Shown one piece after another: positions 1 through 9,970 of a DNA stretch of 64,000 nucleotides (position 1 is its first letter; the number at the start of each line of letters is the position of its first letter). A program made the translations under genes and the position numbers. The notes below the pieces were generated by a model that worked only from the letters and a program-made list of their open reading frames with translations, was not told where the DNA came from and made no database searches. Origin of the DNA: Trichomonas vaginalis G3 (Eukaryota > Parabasalia > Trichomonadida > Trichomonadidae); assembly GCF_026262505.1 (NCBI RefSeq), contig NC_067206.1, forward strand, positions 17,319,319 to 17,383,318, written 5' to 3'.

Positions 1-745
1 TCTCTACTTTGAAGCAAGGAAACTTTCCTCGAAATTTTGATAATTTGAAGAAAGTTTTCAAGCAATTAACAAAGGATTACTCGCTATGAGGTAAAAATTC
101 TAGATTTTCACCTCATAGCGAGAGAGAGGGTCAAAGTTGCTATTTGTCACTTTTCCACAAGAATATAATGGGGAAAAAGTTATCATATAGTTGATCTCAT
201 TCACTGAGGTGAGAGATGCATGTAGTGTAATGGGATAAACAGTGGGATTGCTGCTCTAAGTCCTAGGTTCGAGACACATTGGCTTCATTTTTATCTTTTT
301 TATTGACGTAAACTATTCAATTTTTGTGTTATCCATTCAAATTTCAGAATTTTTTTTGCAGATTTCACGCTACATTCGAAGTTACCTTTTGTAACAACCA
401 CCACCGTCTACGAAAGACGAAAGTGTGTCACGATTTCACCCGGAAATCCGACGGTTGTTTAAGAGTAAGCACTTTTGGCACCTACTCCTCATAGCGAGAG
501 CTTCCCTTTCATTGCTTGAAAACTTTCCCCAGCTTCAAAATTGGGGAACGGGCTGTAAAGTCGACTCCGATACCAGAGTATTTAAAAGAGAAGCCCTCGT
601 ACGAGTTTCTATCAAGACCTTCTCATTCAAGAAGATCTTAATAGAAAATCGTACGAGGGCATTGGAAACTCGCGTCTGGTACATGTTGGTACCAGAGTGT
701 TTGAGATTTGAAGACTCTGGTACTAACATGTACCAGAATTTATGA
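1..745. repeat. Cluster of long hairpins left of Mav1
   Basis: There is no gene here. Perfect or near-perfect inverted repeats lie at 80-122 (arms CTCGCTATGAGG / CCTCATAGCGAG), 593-660 (arms GCCCTCGTACGA / TCGTACGAGGGC) and 676-736 (arms CTGGTACATGTTGGTACC / GGTACTAACATGTACCAG). Half-copies of the same words occur around 485-555. They belong to the hairpin families described for 36788-37618: an apex with a GAGGT word, and stems rich in AACTTT. Open frames across this stretch exist only because both hairpin arms happen to lack stops. The mobile origin is inferred. Confidence 0.7.
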
Positions 746-1040
746 TGAATTTAAGATGGACCATTATAAAATGGTAGCGGTTTGTTTCAAAAAATTTTAG
801 ATGAGATTTGCATAGATATAGATTATATGATTTATACATATGAAAAATAATATATAAAAATATAATTTTGAGATAATTATGTAAATAATATTTTAAATAT
901 TTGAATTTGAGGTATAATTTTATAGTAAAATATATTATAAAGAGTATTTATATAAATATTGTTAAATAATATAAGTAATAAAAATTGAGACCCCTCCCTG
1001 TTTTTGATGTTTTGTCACTTTTTCGGTAATTCTTATTGTT
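746..1040. other. AT-rich spacer
   Basis: Low-complexity AT-rich DNA without a convincing gene or repeat. Similarity to the second Maverick starts abruptly at about 1041, so this is the sequence joined to the truncated left side of Mav1. Confidence 0.6.
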
Positions 1041-1153
1041 TCCAGGATGTACTGCTCGTAGAGTCTCATGACCTCTGCCTTGCACCAGACACCCTCTCCC
1101 TTGGAACGTAAGGCTTCTTCGAAGTGCTCGAATGCGATTGGCTGCTTGACCAT
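1041..1153 (-). pseudogene. Truncated copy of small Maverick gene (cf. 57543-57806)
   Basis: The first ~37 codons from the ATG at 1153 match the gene at 57543-57806 (MV.QPIAFEHFEEALRSKG), but identity ends at about 1041 and the frame runs into unrelated AT-rich DNA. This is the left breakpoint of Mav1. Function unknown. Confidence 0.75.
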
Positions 1154-1183
1154 CCGAAATGACACTTTTTGTCCGTTTGGTCA

Positions 1184-1429
1184 ATGTTCGTGTCTCGTGC
1201 CATAGTCGACGAAAATACAGACAAACAGGTTATATATGAGTTTGAGACCAAGAATGGTGTAACTCGACCTGTCCGATTCAAAGACTCCGAGGGCGACCAT
1301 GAAATTAAACGGAAATTAGCTAGGAAGGAATATAAAATGGACTGGTTGCCGCCACCTCCACCTCCACCACCTTTACCTGTTCCTCAAGTAAATAAGTCTT
1401 TCCCGTTCCCAAGAATTCCCACATTTTAA
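1184..1429 (+). CDS. Small proline-rich Maverick protein
   Basis: An 81-residue protein whose frame is intact and almost unchanged in Mav2 (57837-58082), which supports it as a real gene. It has a charged middle (DSEGDHEIKRKLARKEYK) followed by a run of about eight prolines and a PFPRIPTF tail. I chose the ATG at 1184; an upstream in-frame TTG is unlikely as a start. It is transcribed away from the small minus-strand gene, with a 30-bp gap between the two ATGs, and converges on the polymerase gene. No domain recognised. Poly-proline suggests a linker or protein-binding tail (inference). Confidence 0.6.
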   Translation: MFVSRAIVDENTDKQVIYEFETKNGVTRPVRFKDSEGDHEIKRKLARKEYKMDWLPPPPPPPPLPVPQVNKSFPFPRIPTF

Positions 1430-1451
1430 TTCAAATTCGAATAAAAATTTT

Positions 1452-3600
1452 TTATTTCATGCAATGTTTAACTATTTCACCATCTTCTTTAACACCCCAG
1501 TACTTACGCTTGGAGAGGACATGAACTTCGGTGAAAATTTTGTCCAATTTGAATTGACCCATCTTTTCACCGACCATTCCCATTTCAATGAGTTTGTTAT
1601 AGCCTTCTTCGTTCGTCATGAGTGCGTCAATGTTCTCATAGTAAACCTTGACTTTGGATTTGACTTCGGAGAAGAATTTGTTGTACTCGTCAAGGACTGC
1701 CTTTGCGAACTGAGGGTAAGACCAATGTTCGACAATAGGTTTTAATGTGGTTACTAAGCCACTTTGACCTTGAGTGAATTCGTACTTCAAAACAAAAGGA
1801 GAAAACCTTTCAACAAAGTTGTCGACCTTCTCATAATGTTTACTCTTCATCTCTTGAGGTTTCTTAATGGAATATCCCCATGTCGAATTCATAAGCAATT
1901 TGAGTGTCATTGCAAGTTTGGGGTTTGAAGCTTTCCTAATATCATACAGTTGTTGTATGACTTTTCCAACTGTATAGTTCCTTCCCGGGAACTCACCATC
2001 TTCGTTTGGAATTCCAGTCGGAATATATTGGACAAACCTCATGTATGCAGCGTTAAGGTCGACATAGTATATCTTTTCATCTGAGTCGAACTTGTTGCAA
2101 CCAATTGGTCCAGTTTGTGGAAATTCAAGTGAGTCTCTTATCTTCTGAGAAACTTCTCCTGTTATCTCATAAACATCGTCGAAGCAACCTGTTTCATATA
2201 AAACCTTCTGACCTAACTCAGATGCTCTCCAATATAATTTGACGTCAATTGGATGTCTCAATGGAAGTTTGTTTATAGCATCTTGAAGTTCTTGCAACCT
2301 CATTGGAAGTTCTTCTGGTTCAGGTTGGTATCCGAACATACCAACCCCTTGTGGAACCGTGTACTTCTTTTGTACTAGAAACTTTGTCTGGAACAACTTT
2401 TGGTCTTGCTAACAATGAAAAGTTTGTTTCGTCTTTTGGTACAAAAGTTTCTGTCAGCTTGTCATCTGGAATTGGTTCCAACAAACCTTTCTTGAAAAGA
2501 ATGTTGACAGCTCTGACAATGTTGCACTTACTTTTACCAAAGAATGGGTTTGTAAGACTTTCGTTCAACATGAAGTGGTTGTGGACAATTACAATCTTCA
2601 ACTATGGTAAGTCTTTGTCAACAACATAGTCGTCATGTGAAGAACCTTTAGCTGTAGGTATGTTGACTCGGATATTGACGTTTGCCAACGGTGCAATTTT
2701 TGCCAATTGACCTCTGAGAATGTACCTTGTCTTCACACATGACTCAAGATACTTCATCTTCTCATCTGTAACAAGACCAGAGTTCCTGAGACATGTAAGA
2801 ATGCAAGGTTCATTGACAATTGTTTCAATTGAATTGTAAATTCCATACCTTGTCAAGTCAATGTCAACTTATTTATGAAGGGGAAGTATCCAGCATGTTG
2901 TCTGACTGCTTGAGGGTTAGGTTGGTACCATTCGAACTTGACACTTGCAATTCCTTCAATTGCATTCAAAATGTCTGAGTCGGAGTCAACCATTTGTTCT
3001 CTCTTGTAGTCTTGAAAGCGTCAAGAAGTTTTGCGGCTGTTTGTTCATTGCCATGTGCATAGTAAATGTGACCATCCAAATCTGTTATGGTCAATCTGAG
3101 ATTGTGTCCTTTCTTATTTCCGTCTGAATTGCAGCAAGTACTCCATGAAGCCTTCTTTGTTCTTTCCTTCGTCAAAGTTTACTGTAAAGGTTCGACCAGA
3201 TGTAATTTGACTTCTAACTTCACGATACTTTTCATATGCATATCTTGTTCTTTCCATGGGAGCATGTGCGTCTTCACCTTTTCCTTTTTTCCTTCTCAAA
3301 GATGCAATTGTTCGTCATGTTTCCAGTAGAATCTGGCAAAGCCGTCGTGTCCTTCAACTTGAGGTTCACTAACATCGAAAGGCATGTCCATAAGACGTTC
3401 TTCTTCTAACCTCTCTAGTCTGTTTGGATAATTGGCACGTGCTGTTTCCAAATCCATTTCGTAGCGAAGACCAGACAATTTGTCATAGACTTTTATGGTC
3501 TTCCCTTCCTATATTTAAAATTCTTCGAAACTCTCCAACCATATCTTTGTAACTCTGCTTTTATTCTAGCAGACTTTCTATCCATTCTATATGAGGGCAT
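1452..3600 (-). pseudogene. polB: Protein-primed type family B DNA polymerase, frameshifted
   Basis: Polymerase of the Maverick, which replicates the element's DNA. The palm motifs are visible: motif A YYVDLNAAYM (about 2036-2065), motif B LLMNSTWGYS (about 1881-1910) and motif C YYENIDALMT, where most family members have YxDTDS. The start is the ATG at 3600 (MPSYRMDRKS by comparison with the second copy). The C terminus ends with KHCMK at 1452, preserved here and lost by frameshift in Mav2. The reading frame is broken several times (near 2390, 2600, 2860-2970, 3120, 3300 and 3500), so this copy cannot make the full ~715-residue protein. Assignment to Polinton PolB is from motifs and gene context. 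Confidence 0.85.
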
Positions 3601-3629
3601 TTTTATAAAAATAAAAAAATATTTTTTCT

Positions 3630-4209
3630 TTACTTTACATAACCGCCTGCTGCCATAAGTCTTTGACGCCAACCCATACCAGCTAATGAAGGTTGACTTG
3701 GTTTAGTTTGGAAACTAAACTTTGGTTTTGGTTTATCTTCAGTTTTTGGTTTTTCTTCTTCTATCGGTTTTTCGTCACTTTTCGGTTCCTCTGACTTTAC
3801 TTCACTTGCAGGAACAGTTGTGTCGTCAACATCTTCATAAATATCATATGCCATTTGTTTTTGTTTTCCTTTCAACTTTTTGTGTTTGTTGTAAAGTTAG
3901 AATATTTCGACTCTAAGTCAATGAGATGTTCTATAATGAACTGTTGGTCAGTGAAGTAAACTTTTCCATCTGTTGTCTCGAAAGCTCCTTCAGACTTCAA
4001 TATTTATTTGTGAGAGTCTGTTTCTTTTTTAGATACTAGCCGTTCCATTTCTATGAAAAAGTGACTTTATAGTTAGGGTTTGTATTTCCAGACCTGGCAC
4101 TTTCTATTATTGAATTTTTCTCTTCATCCGTAAGTTCTTTGACATTTTGACAATGGTTCTGAACTTTTTGTTTGTGTGTCAAATCTACCGTTTCAACTTC
4201 TTCGGTCAT
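3630..4209 (-). pseudogene. Lys/Glu-rich Maverick protein, frameshifted copy
   Basis: Counterpart of the intact 194-residue gene at 60287-60871. The last 81 codons are open here, with the Pro/Glu/Lys-rich stretch and the C terminus MGWRQRLMAAGGYVK. Upstream, single-base changes around 3895-4080 break the frame. Unknown function. The conserved Arg/Gly C terminus after a long disordered acidic-basic region would fit a structural or DNA-associated protein (inference). Confidence 0.7.
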
Positions 4210-4228
4210 TTCATCTCAGTAAAAAAAT

Positions 4229-4382
4229 TTAGTTTGGTTTGTTTTCAACTGGTTGTTTAGGTTTTTTTAAGTCGGTCTAAAACTTCCTGAGGTATAGGAA
4301 GAACTTTACAAACACGTGGTGTAACTGCTGGAAGCCGACAAATCCATCTTGAACTCATTTGTCTCAATGCTGCATTGTTCAT
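4229..4382 (-). pseudogene. 50-residue Maverick protein, frameshifted copy
   Basis: Counterpart of the intact small gene at 60891-61043. The length here is 154 nt, not divisible by three, because of a change near 4260 in a T-rich run. It shares with its neighbour the pre-ATG sequence ACTGAGATGAAATG (read on the minus strand), which also supports it as a genuine expression unit. Confidence 0.6.
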
Positions 4383-4401
4383 TTCATCTCAGTAAAAAAC
4401 T

Positions 4402-4804
4402 TTACATTCCCCACGTTTGAGGTGGTTGCGGTTGGTTATTGTTTACCCACTGTTGTGCATGGTTATATCCTCTGTTAAAGAATCTTTCACCTTGGTCCAT
4501 ATAGTGTCCTGCTTGGTTATAGTAGTCATTTTGCTTTGTTATAATAGTTTCCTGCTTGTCTTCCTACATTGTCCATCCATCCTTGAACTTTTCCTCTTGT
4601 TTCAGGATTTGGAATAAGATTTGTTGCATCTCGTGCTACATCCCAACCTTTCTGTACAGTTTGTATAATAGGTTGTGCTTTCTCTTTAAGTATACCTAAT
4701 GTACCCAAAATCTTCCTTCCAACTCCAAATACACCTCTGGCTATTGTTCCCACTGCGGGCAAAAATCTGGATGCAACTCCTGCTAATGCGCCAAATAAAC
4801 CCAT
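4402..4804 (-). pseudogene. Amphipathic N-terminus virion-type protein, frameshifted
   Basis: The protein begins MGLFGALAGVASRFLPAVG, a Gly/Ala/Phe-rich amphipathic segment, and continues into a Gln/Asn/Tyr-rich tail ending in PPQTWGM. An extra T near 4530 shifts the frame and ends it early at NYYNKAK. Mav2 carries the same gene split by a transposon (61063-62134). The N terminus resembles membrane-active segments of minor capsid proteins such as adenovirus pVI; this is an analogy, not a demonstrated homology. It also preserves the empty target site CTCTTTAAGTATACCT at about 4690-4705. Confidence 0.65.
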
Positions 4805-4821
4805 TTCTTATAGGGTAAAAA
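4805..4821. promoter_or_regulatory. 17-bp divergent promoter region
   Basis: Only 17 bp (TTCTTATAGGGTAAAAA) separate the ATG of the amphipathic protein (minus strand) from the ATG of the integrase (plus strand). The equivalent gap in Mav2 (62135-62151) is also 17 bp. Both genes must be started from elements this short or lying inside each other's coding region. Confidence 0.5.
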
Positions 4822-5779
4822 ATGACGAATCCAAACAAGGACCCCTATGTTTCTAACGCGACAAAGAAAGCACTCATGATAAAAATTTTTAGTTCAACAC
4901 CAAATGCTTGGTTTATGGATATCTTGGAAAACATTCCGAGAGTTAGAACAGATGGACCTCCATACTGGTTAATATTTGTTGGTCAAAACACAAGATACTG
5001 TGAAGCCATACCATTATGGTCCAAAAATATTTTAGATGTGAAAACTGCTTTGACAATATTCGTTGACAAATACCATCCAACAAAACTGACATCTGACTGT
5101 GAAAGTTCTTTCAAATCAGATGAATTAAAAACTATCTGCGTTCAAAAAATGTAAACCAATATTTCATTGTCGACCAAAACCATTCTGCTCTTGGTGTCAT
5201 TGACGGTTGTATAAAAATGTTAAGAGACTTAAAACCAACCACAAGGTGGTGAAGCAAATGAAATGTCATATGACGACAAATATAGACACTTCTCCATGGC
5301 AAAGATGAGACAAGTTTTAAATATTTACAATAACCGTAAACAAAAAGGTTTGGGAAACCACTCCCCTGAAGAAATGAAAAACAACCCTGACTTAGAGAAA
5401 GACTATATATTTAATAATTTAGTCAAAAGAGACAAACAAGAAAGAATGCCGGGCTTCAAACTTAAGAAAGGCGACAAAGTAAAAATAGAAATACCTAAAC
5501 GCGACCCATATGAAATACTATTGACTATGACAACAATGGGAACCCGACAGGTACTCACATTCGTGTTCGTAAAAATAGAAGAAAGTATACAAGAGAATAT
5601 TATGAAGTTTTAGGCAAACATGGCAAATGTACACACTGCAAGCAGAAGATAAAACTACTATTGTCAGACCTCGTTTCAAACTTGTCAAAGTTCAAGGTGG
5701 TATACTTTCAAAGACAGTTCCTAACAAATATAAGACAACTCCTGACGAATATGCTAAAGAAGTTGAAAATGACGACTAA
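4822..5779 (+). pseudogene. c-int: Maverick rve-type integrase, frameshifted
   Basis: Retroviral-type integrase that would insert the Maverick. Visible catalytic landmarks: the first Asp in AWFMDIL, the second in LTSDCESSF, then the HSALGVID block. The C-terminal region with the KGDKVKIEIPKRDPY segment ends at the TAA at 5777-5779. Compared with Mav2, this copy has frameshifts near 5122 (GATGAATT versus GATGATGT), 5232 (extra A), 5518 and 5630, but keeps the correct C-terminal frame (VRPRFKLVKVQGG). The stop overlaps the fibre-gene stop on the other strand by 3 bp (CTAAG). Confidence 0.8.
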
Positions 5780-7512
5780 GCATTTCTATACCATGCGTAA
5801 ACTGTCATGTAAGGTGGCATGTATTCTTTACTTTGTCCCGTTGTTTGCGTATATCCTGAAACGCGATGTGTATGGTTTCCTCCTCCCTGAGTGTCACTCC
5901 AGTAACAATTTATAGCAAACTTAACCTCGTCTTTAACATCATATCCTTTACCTTTTGTCATTCCTGACCAATCCCAATATCTATGCTTATGCCAACCTGC
6001 TTGAGATGTACTTAAATCTATGTAGTGACTGTGTGCAGGTAAATTTTCACCTGAAATCGTTTTACTTCCACCTGTTTCCTTTTGAAGAGTTTGCACAATA
6101 CAAAAACCTGTCGACTATTTGTTCCCATGCACCAACACCAAACATTACTTGAGGACCTCTTGCTTCCATAGATGTATAAATAGAACCTACTGGGTTCATT
6201 AAATCAAACATATGAGATATTATAGGATTGTCTCTTTTGAACTTAAAATATAGTGCAACTATTTCAGGTTTCTTCTGGTTTGTGTCAGAATATTTTTTAT
6301 AATATAATCTTATGTTTTCAGGGTAGGTAAAATCTTGACTATAATATTTATTTCTGTCATCTGTATAATAATATACTATTCTCGTTTTTTCTATTGCATT
6401 ATATCTTTTATATCTATAATAATCTAAATATAATGTTAGCTTTTGTTCATCTACATGTGGTGTTCTATCGTCATCTCCATAGTCATAATAATATGGTGCT
6501 GGAGCTGGGTCAGGCAATGTCATATCTGCCATTTCATAAACTCTTAAATATTTCTTTTGTTCGTCTCCATATAAGTTTAAGTAGCAGTTGTTGTCTAATG
6601 GAACTTTAACTTGTGTACCATCATTCTTTTTATAGCTTACATACATTTCATTGTTATTTTTCGGAATGAGTTTATGCCGTGTACCATTTTTTAAGGACTG
6701 TACCAACTGCCATCTAAAATATTTATTTTCTTCATTGACAGAAAAGTCACCAACAATAGTTTCAATATTTTTTGTTCCTATCAAACTTTGGTATATTTCA
6801 TTGACATATGTTTTATCTGCTTTCTTTTCAAGGCTAACGTTTAAGTCTGTTATTTCAGAAGATGTATGTGTATGTCCAACGGCACTTTTCCTGTTTAAGG
6901 TTTCTTGTAAGTTTGTAATATTTGCAATGGTATGTGTATGTCCAACGTCACTTTTCCTGTTTAAGGTTTCTTGTAAGTTTGTAATATCAGATATAGAATG
7001 TGTATGAGTCTTATCTGCTTTTGTCTCTAATGTTTCCTTAAGACTTGGTATTTGGTTAATATAATGTATATGAGTCTTTTTAGAATATTCGTTTTCAGCT
7101 CTTGTCACTTCACTTGACATTTTATTGTCAACATATGTTTTGTCTGCTAGTTCAGGATGAGTATGTTCTTTTGTTGCATAAGCATTGTTAGCTCTTTCTT
7201 CTTCTTTTGCTATTGCATCGTCTACATATTCTTTGTCAGCTTTGTTGTCAACATCTGCTTTCAAAAGAAGTTCATTTATAGGTTTCTAGTTTAAAGTTCC
7301 TTTTGTTGGATTTATACAGACAGTATGGTTCTTATTGTCTTGAAACAGAAACTCATCTGTCATTGGGTTTATTGTCAGTTTTAAGTCACCCCCTTCAATG
7401 ACTCAGATATCTTAGAATAGTTTGAAAAGTTTGTTGTGTTCTTATTTAGAGCTTGCATAATGAGTTGTCGGTTGTGTTGTATTTCTCGCATAGACGCTGT
7501 TTCATTTGACAT
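5776..7512 (-). pseudogene. Phage-like tail fibre with collar-type C-terminus, frameshifted
   Basis: Long fibrous protein. It starts at the ATG at 7512 (MSNETASMREIQHN), then has a shaft of repeated alpha-helical and HTH units: KADKTHTHSISDITNLQETL and two further 22-residue copies (66-bp DNA period around 6869-7000). Next comes a globular region, and the C-terminal domain has GSIYTSM, SGENLPAHSHYID and NHTHRVSGYTQTTGQS, ending in YAWYRNA. This order matches bacteriophage tail fibres with a tail-collar or short-fibre C-terminal domain, which bind receptors. Frameshifts occur near 7390-7290 and 6090. A receptor-binding role in a Maverick virion is inferred. Confidence 0.75.
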
Positions 7513-7530
7513 TTTTATTATAGATAAAAT
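7513..7530. promoter_or_regulatory. 18-bp near-palindromic divergent promoter region
   Basis: TTTTATTATAGATAAAAT separates two divergent ATGs (fibre on minus, 7531 gene on plus). Its reverse complement is nearly the same sequence, so both genes see a T-rich stretch followed by ATAAAA immediately before their ATG. Confidence 0.5.
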
Positions 7531-8378
7531 ATGCTTCCAATAGAAAAAGAAAATTCAAGAGTTGCTACAACTAAACCATTAGATGAACTTTTTACTAATG
7601 TCGGTCAAAAGTTTGAGACAGAGACCGTAAAGCATGAAGGCTATCGTTTGACTACCCATTAAGATGGTTAAGAGACCCATCTGTCACAAAAGCTATTGGC
7701 TTTCGTAGAATGAAGTTTGTGTCTGTAGAAGATAAAAGTTTTCCATTTATTGTAAGGTTTCATATAGATTATACATCTGAAGGGCAACGAAAAATGTGGG
7801 AAGAAATTGAGCTAATACAAGTTGACCTCTCATCTTCTCTACAGACTGCATTAAAAAATATAGAAGATAAAATAAATTCATGTTATGCAAAATATGCTGA
7901 TGAATATGCGAATACCAATAGCACACTTTATGTGAGAATTGTATATGACAAACAAAATTCACAAGTGTCATTTCAAATCTACGAAGACAATCCAAATAAA
8001 GACGAACAAATATATACAGAATTCACTGCAATGTCATGGTATTATTTGCAAAGAATGTTAAATCAGAAAGTTGAACCTCCTTTAGCAAATATCTACAGTC
8101 GATATGCAAGAGATGAACCATATTTATTTAAAGATGTTTTCGACCAAGATGCTGTGATAGTTCATGCTTCATTTTCTGGCGCCCAAAACTCTTTCTTATG
8201 CTTGACAAATGACTTTTACGAAAAACCTACAAAGTTATACGAACCACCAAGTGGAAGTATTTCAGACTTTCAAGTATGGTTTACTACAGATGGAAGAAAA
8301 AGAATAATTCCATTATACCATGCGTTTTACTTAGAACTTAGTTTCATATACAACTACTATCGAACGATAAAAATATAA
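7531..8378 (+). pseudogene. Unrecognised Maverick protein, one frameshift
   Basis: Reads from the ATG at 7531 (MLPIEKENSRVATTKPLDEL), shifts frame near 7655, then is open to 8378. The total would be about 282 residues. The conserved-looking part contains FHIDYTSEGQRKMWEEIEL and a C-terminal aromatic segment ELSFIYNYYRTIKI. No motif I know. It lies between the fibre and two small virion-type proteins, so a structural role is plausible but unproven. Confidence 0.6.
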
Positions 8379-8382
8379 TTTT

Positions 8383-8625
8383 TTAATACGGTTGAGGTGT
8401 TGGATTTGGTTGCCAACTAGACTGTGGTGCAGGTTCAGGCTGTTGTATAACAGGAGCTTGTTCTTCTGGTTCAGGGTCTTTAGGTATAATACCAACAAAC
8501 TGACCTACTCTTTTACCAATATTTTTGACACCGTTCCAAATTCCTCTTCCGACAGATTTTATTCCATTCCATATACCTCTTCCAACTCTTCTGAAGAAGT
8601 TTCCAATACTACTGAAGAAACCCAT
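8383..8625 (-). CDS. Cationic amphipathic virion-type protein
   Basis: 80 residues. It has a strongly basic amphipathic N-terminal half with the repeated units RVGRGIWNGIKSV and RGIWNGVKNIGKRVG, followed by a Pro/Gln/Glu-rich tail ending PNPTPQPY. The first residues MGFFSSIGNFF parallel MGLFGALAGVA of the protein at 4402-4804, so the two may be related. A segment of this kind could disrupt membranes or condense DNA, like small core or minor capsid proteins of adenovirus-like viruses (inference). Its 3' end lies 4 bp from the end of the convergent 7531 gene. Confidence 0.65.
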   Translation of the reverse strand: MGFFSSIGNFFRRVGRGIWNGIKSVGRGIWNGVKNIGKRVGQFVGIIPKDPEPEEQAPVIQQPEPAPQSSWQPNPTPQPY

Positions 8626-8642
8626 TTACTACGTGTAAAAAT

Positions 8643-9005
8643 CTAATATCCGCCTAGTCTCTTACGTTTCCTGTTGAGTTCCATAGCATTCTTTAACTGG
8701 AGCTCATACATTCTGTTTCTCCTCTGGTAGAAAACATATTCTGTGTCAACTCCTGTGTTCGCGTCATCTGCATAAAGTTGTTTATATCCCACTTCAGGGT
8801 TTGTATAAAACTTTTTCCATCTCATATTTGCATACCATGGTGGCAAACCTAACGCAGCGTCATTTGACATGGCAGTTTGCATTTGTACATCTGTTGGCAC
8901 TTGACCATAGTTTGCCATTGCAGTTTGTATTCTAACTTCATTTGGAATATTCTCTGGGTTTGGTTGTCCAGGTTGCTGTGCATTCGCTAAGTTCTGTGCG
9001 TCCAT
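8643..9005 (-). CDS. Unrecognised Gln/Asn-rich Maverick protein
   Basis: 120 residues, intact. The N terminus is rich in Gln, Asn and Pro with two related segments (EVRIQTAMANYGQVP and DVQMQTAMSNDAALG). The C terminus is basic (NRKRKRLGGY). It lies 17 bp upstream of the amphipathic-protein gene and in the same direction. No family recognised. Confidence 0.6.
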   Translation of the reverse strand: MDAQNLANAQQPGQPNPENIPNEVRIQTAMANYGQVPTDVQMQTAMSNDAALGLPPWYANMRWKKFYTNPEVGYKQLYADDANTGVDTEYVFYQRRNRMYELQLKNAMELNRKRKRLGGY

Positions 9006-9028
9006 TTAATATTAGATAAAAATATCTC

Positions 9029-9160
9029 TTACGAGTACATATACTGAACATTTGCAGGCATTGGTTCATCTTCATATTCTCTGTAATTTTCTGCCACGTC
9101 AAATAAATAAATGACACAATGGAAAAAACCTAAAACTAACAATCCGATTTCAAACCACAT
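9029..9160 (-). CDS. 43-residue single-pass membrane protein
   Basis: A short gene, ATG at 9160 and TAA at 9029. The protein MWFEIGLLVLGFFHCVIYLF begins with a clear hydrophobic membrane segment of about 18 residues and ends in an acidic tail with EYEDEPMPANVQY. The first 25 bp overlap the 3' end of the methyltransferase gene in another frame, and the stop lies 23 bp from the next gene. Small membrane proteins of this sort are common in large DNA virus relatives; the function here is unknown. Found by translating the gap between neighbours; support is moderate because no second copy is in the window. Confidence 0.5.
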   Translation of the reverse strand: MWFEIGLLVLGFFHCVIYLFDVAENYREYEDEPMPANVQYMYS

Positions 9161-9963
9161 TTACTTACTAATAAAATTTCTTTATTGTGACACTTTCTCC
9201 GGTTTATAGGACCTCTCTCATATTCTATCTTGTCATATCTAAACTCATAGTCGTTTATATCTTCTAGCCATTTCATGACACTTTCTAAACCACTTTTATC
9301 GGATGTAAAGTAAAAGCATGTATGGTTATGTATAACGTCTAAAGTTTCTAAAGAGTCTCTCAAAGTCCAGTCTACTTGGTATTGAAAATCCCATGTGTTA
9401 TAGAACGGCGGGTCCACTATAAAGAAAATATTTTCCTTGTCTTTATATTTTTCATACAACTCTGTCCAATGACATCTCACAAACTCTATACCCTCAATAT
9501 ATTTTTCTATGTCCTCTTTGAAAACATTTGTATAGTTAAGATATAAAACTTTTGACATAAGTGTTTCAATGTCATGAACTCTTATAGAACCACTATATAA
9601 TAGTCTAGCAGATATACTATCCCAGTCTATATATTCTGCTTTTTTCAAAACCTCTCTCACAATATCTTTCTTATCTAATGGTATACGTTCCATCTTACCT
9701 ATAGGTATCTTTTCTTTTAACTCTTTCAATATATTGTTTGTGTCTGGAATATGTTTGAGACGGTCCATATAGTTGTCGAAGTCATTGCATATAATCTTTG
9801 AGTCAGGAAATACGGTATGACATAAATGGGATATATAGAAACTTCCACCGAACAAATCTACAAATGTTAGACCATTCGGTAGTTTCTTAAGTTCTCTCAA
9901 TATAATATCTTTACATCTACTCTTATTTCCAAAGAACGGTAACGGCAGTTTTGTAAAATTCAT
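9136..9963 (-). CDS. D12-class adenine-specific DNA methyltransferase
   Basis: An intact 275-residue protein. It has the layout of Dam-like N6-adenine methyltransferases: N-terminal PLPFFGNKSR (the P.F.GGK-type start), the SAM-binding FVDLFGGSF block near residues 34-42, and the catalytic DPPF (coding bases about 9404-9416). It would transfer a methyl group from S-adenosylmethionine to adenine in DNA. N6-methyladenine and Maverick-linked adenine methyltransferases are known in T. vaginalis. A short transposon (9971-10600) lies 7 bp upstream of the ATG and has replaced its promoter, so expression may be lost or altered. Confidence 0.9.
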   Translation of the reverse strand: MNFTKLPLPFFGNKSRCKDIILRELKKLPNGLTFVDLFGGSFYISHLCHTVFPDSKIICNDFDNYMDRLKHIPDTNNILKELKEKIPIGKMERIPLDKKDIVREVLKKAEYIDWDSISARLLYSGSIRVHDIETLMSKVLYLNYTNVFKEDIEKYIEGIEFVRCHWTELYEKYKDKENIFFIVDPPFYNTWDFQYQVDWTLRDSLETLDVIHNHTCFYFTSDKSGLESVMKWLEDINDYEFRYDKIEYERGPINRRKCHNKEILLVSKCGLKSDC

Positions 9964-9970
9964 TTATATA

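Noticed and set aside
205-290. tRNA-like stretch with GGTTCGAG
   Set aside because: The T-loop word is there but the bases after it do not pair with those before it, the anticodon loop would have the wrong size, and no acceptor stem forms. At best a worn tRNA relic.
425-745. 106-codon open frame on plus strand
   Set aside because: It runs through hairpin arms; the opposite strand is open for the same reason. No domain or start context.
6394-7007. Plus-strand frames opposite the tail fibre
   Set aside because: Shadows of the repetitive fibre coding sequence on the other strand.
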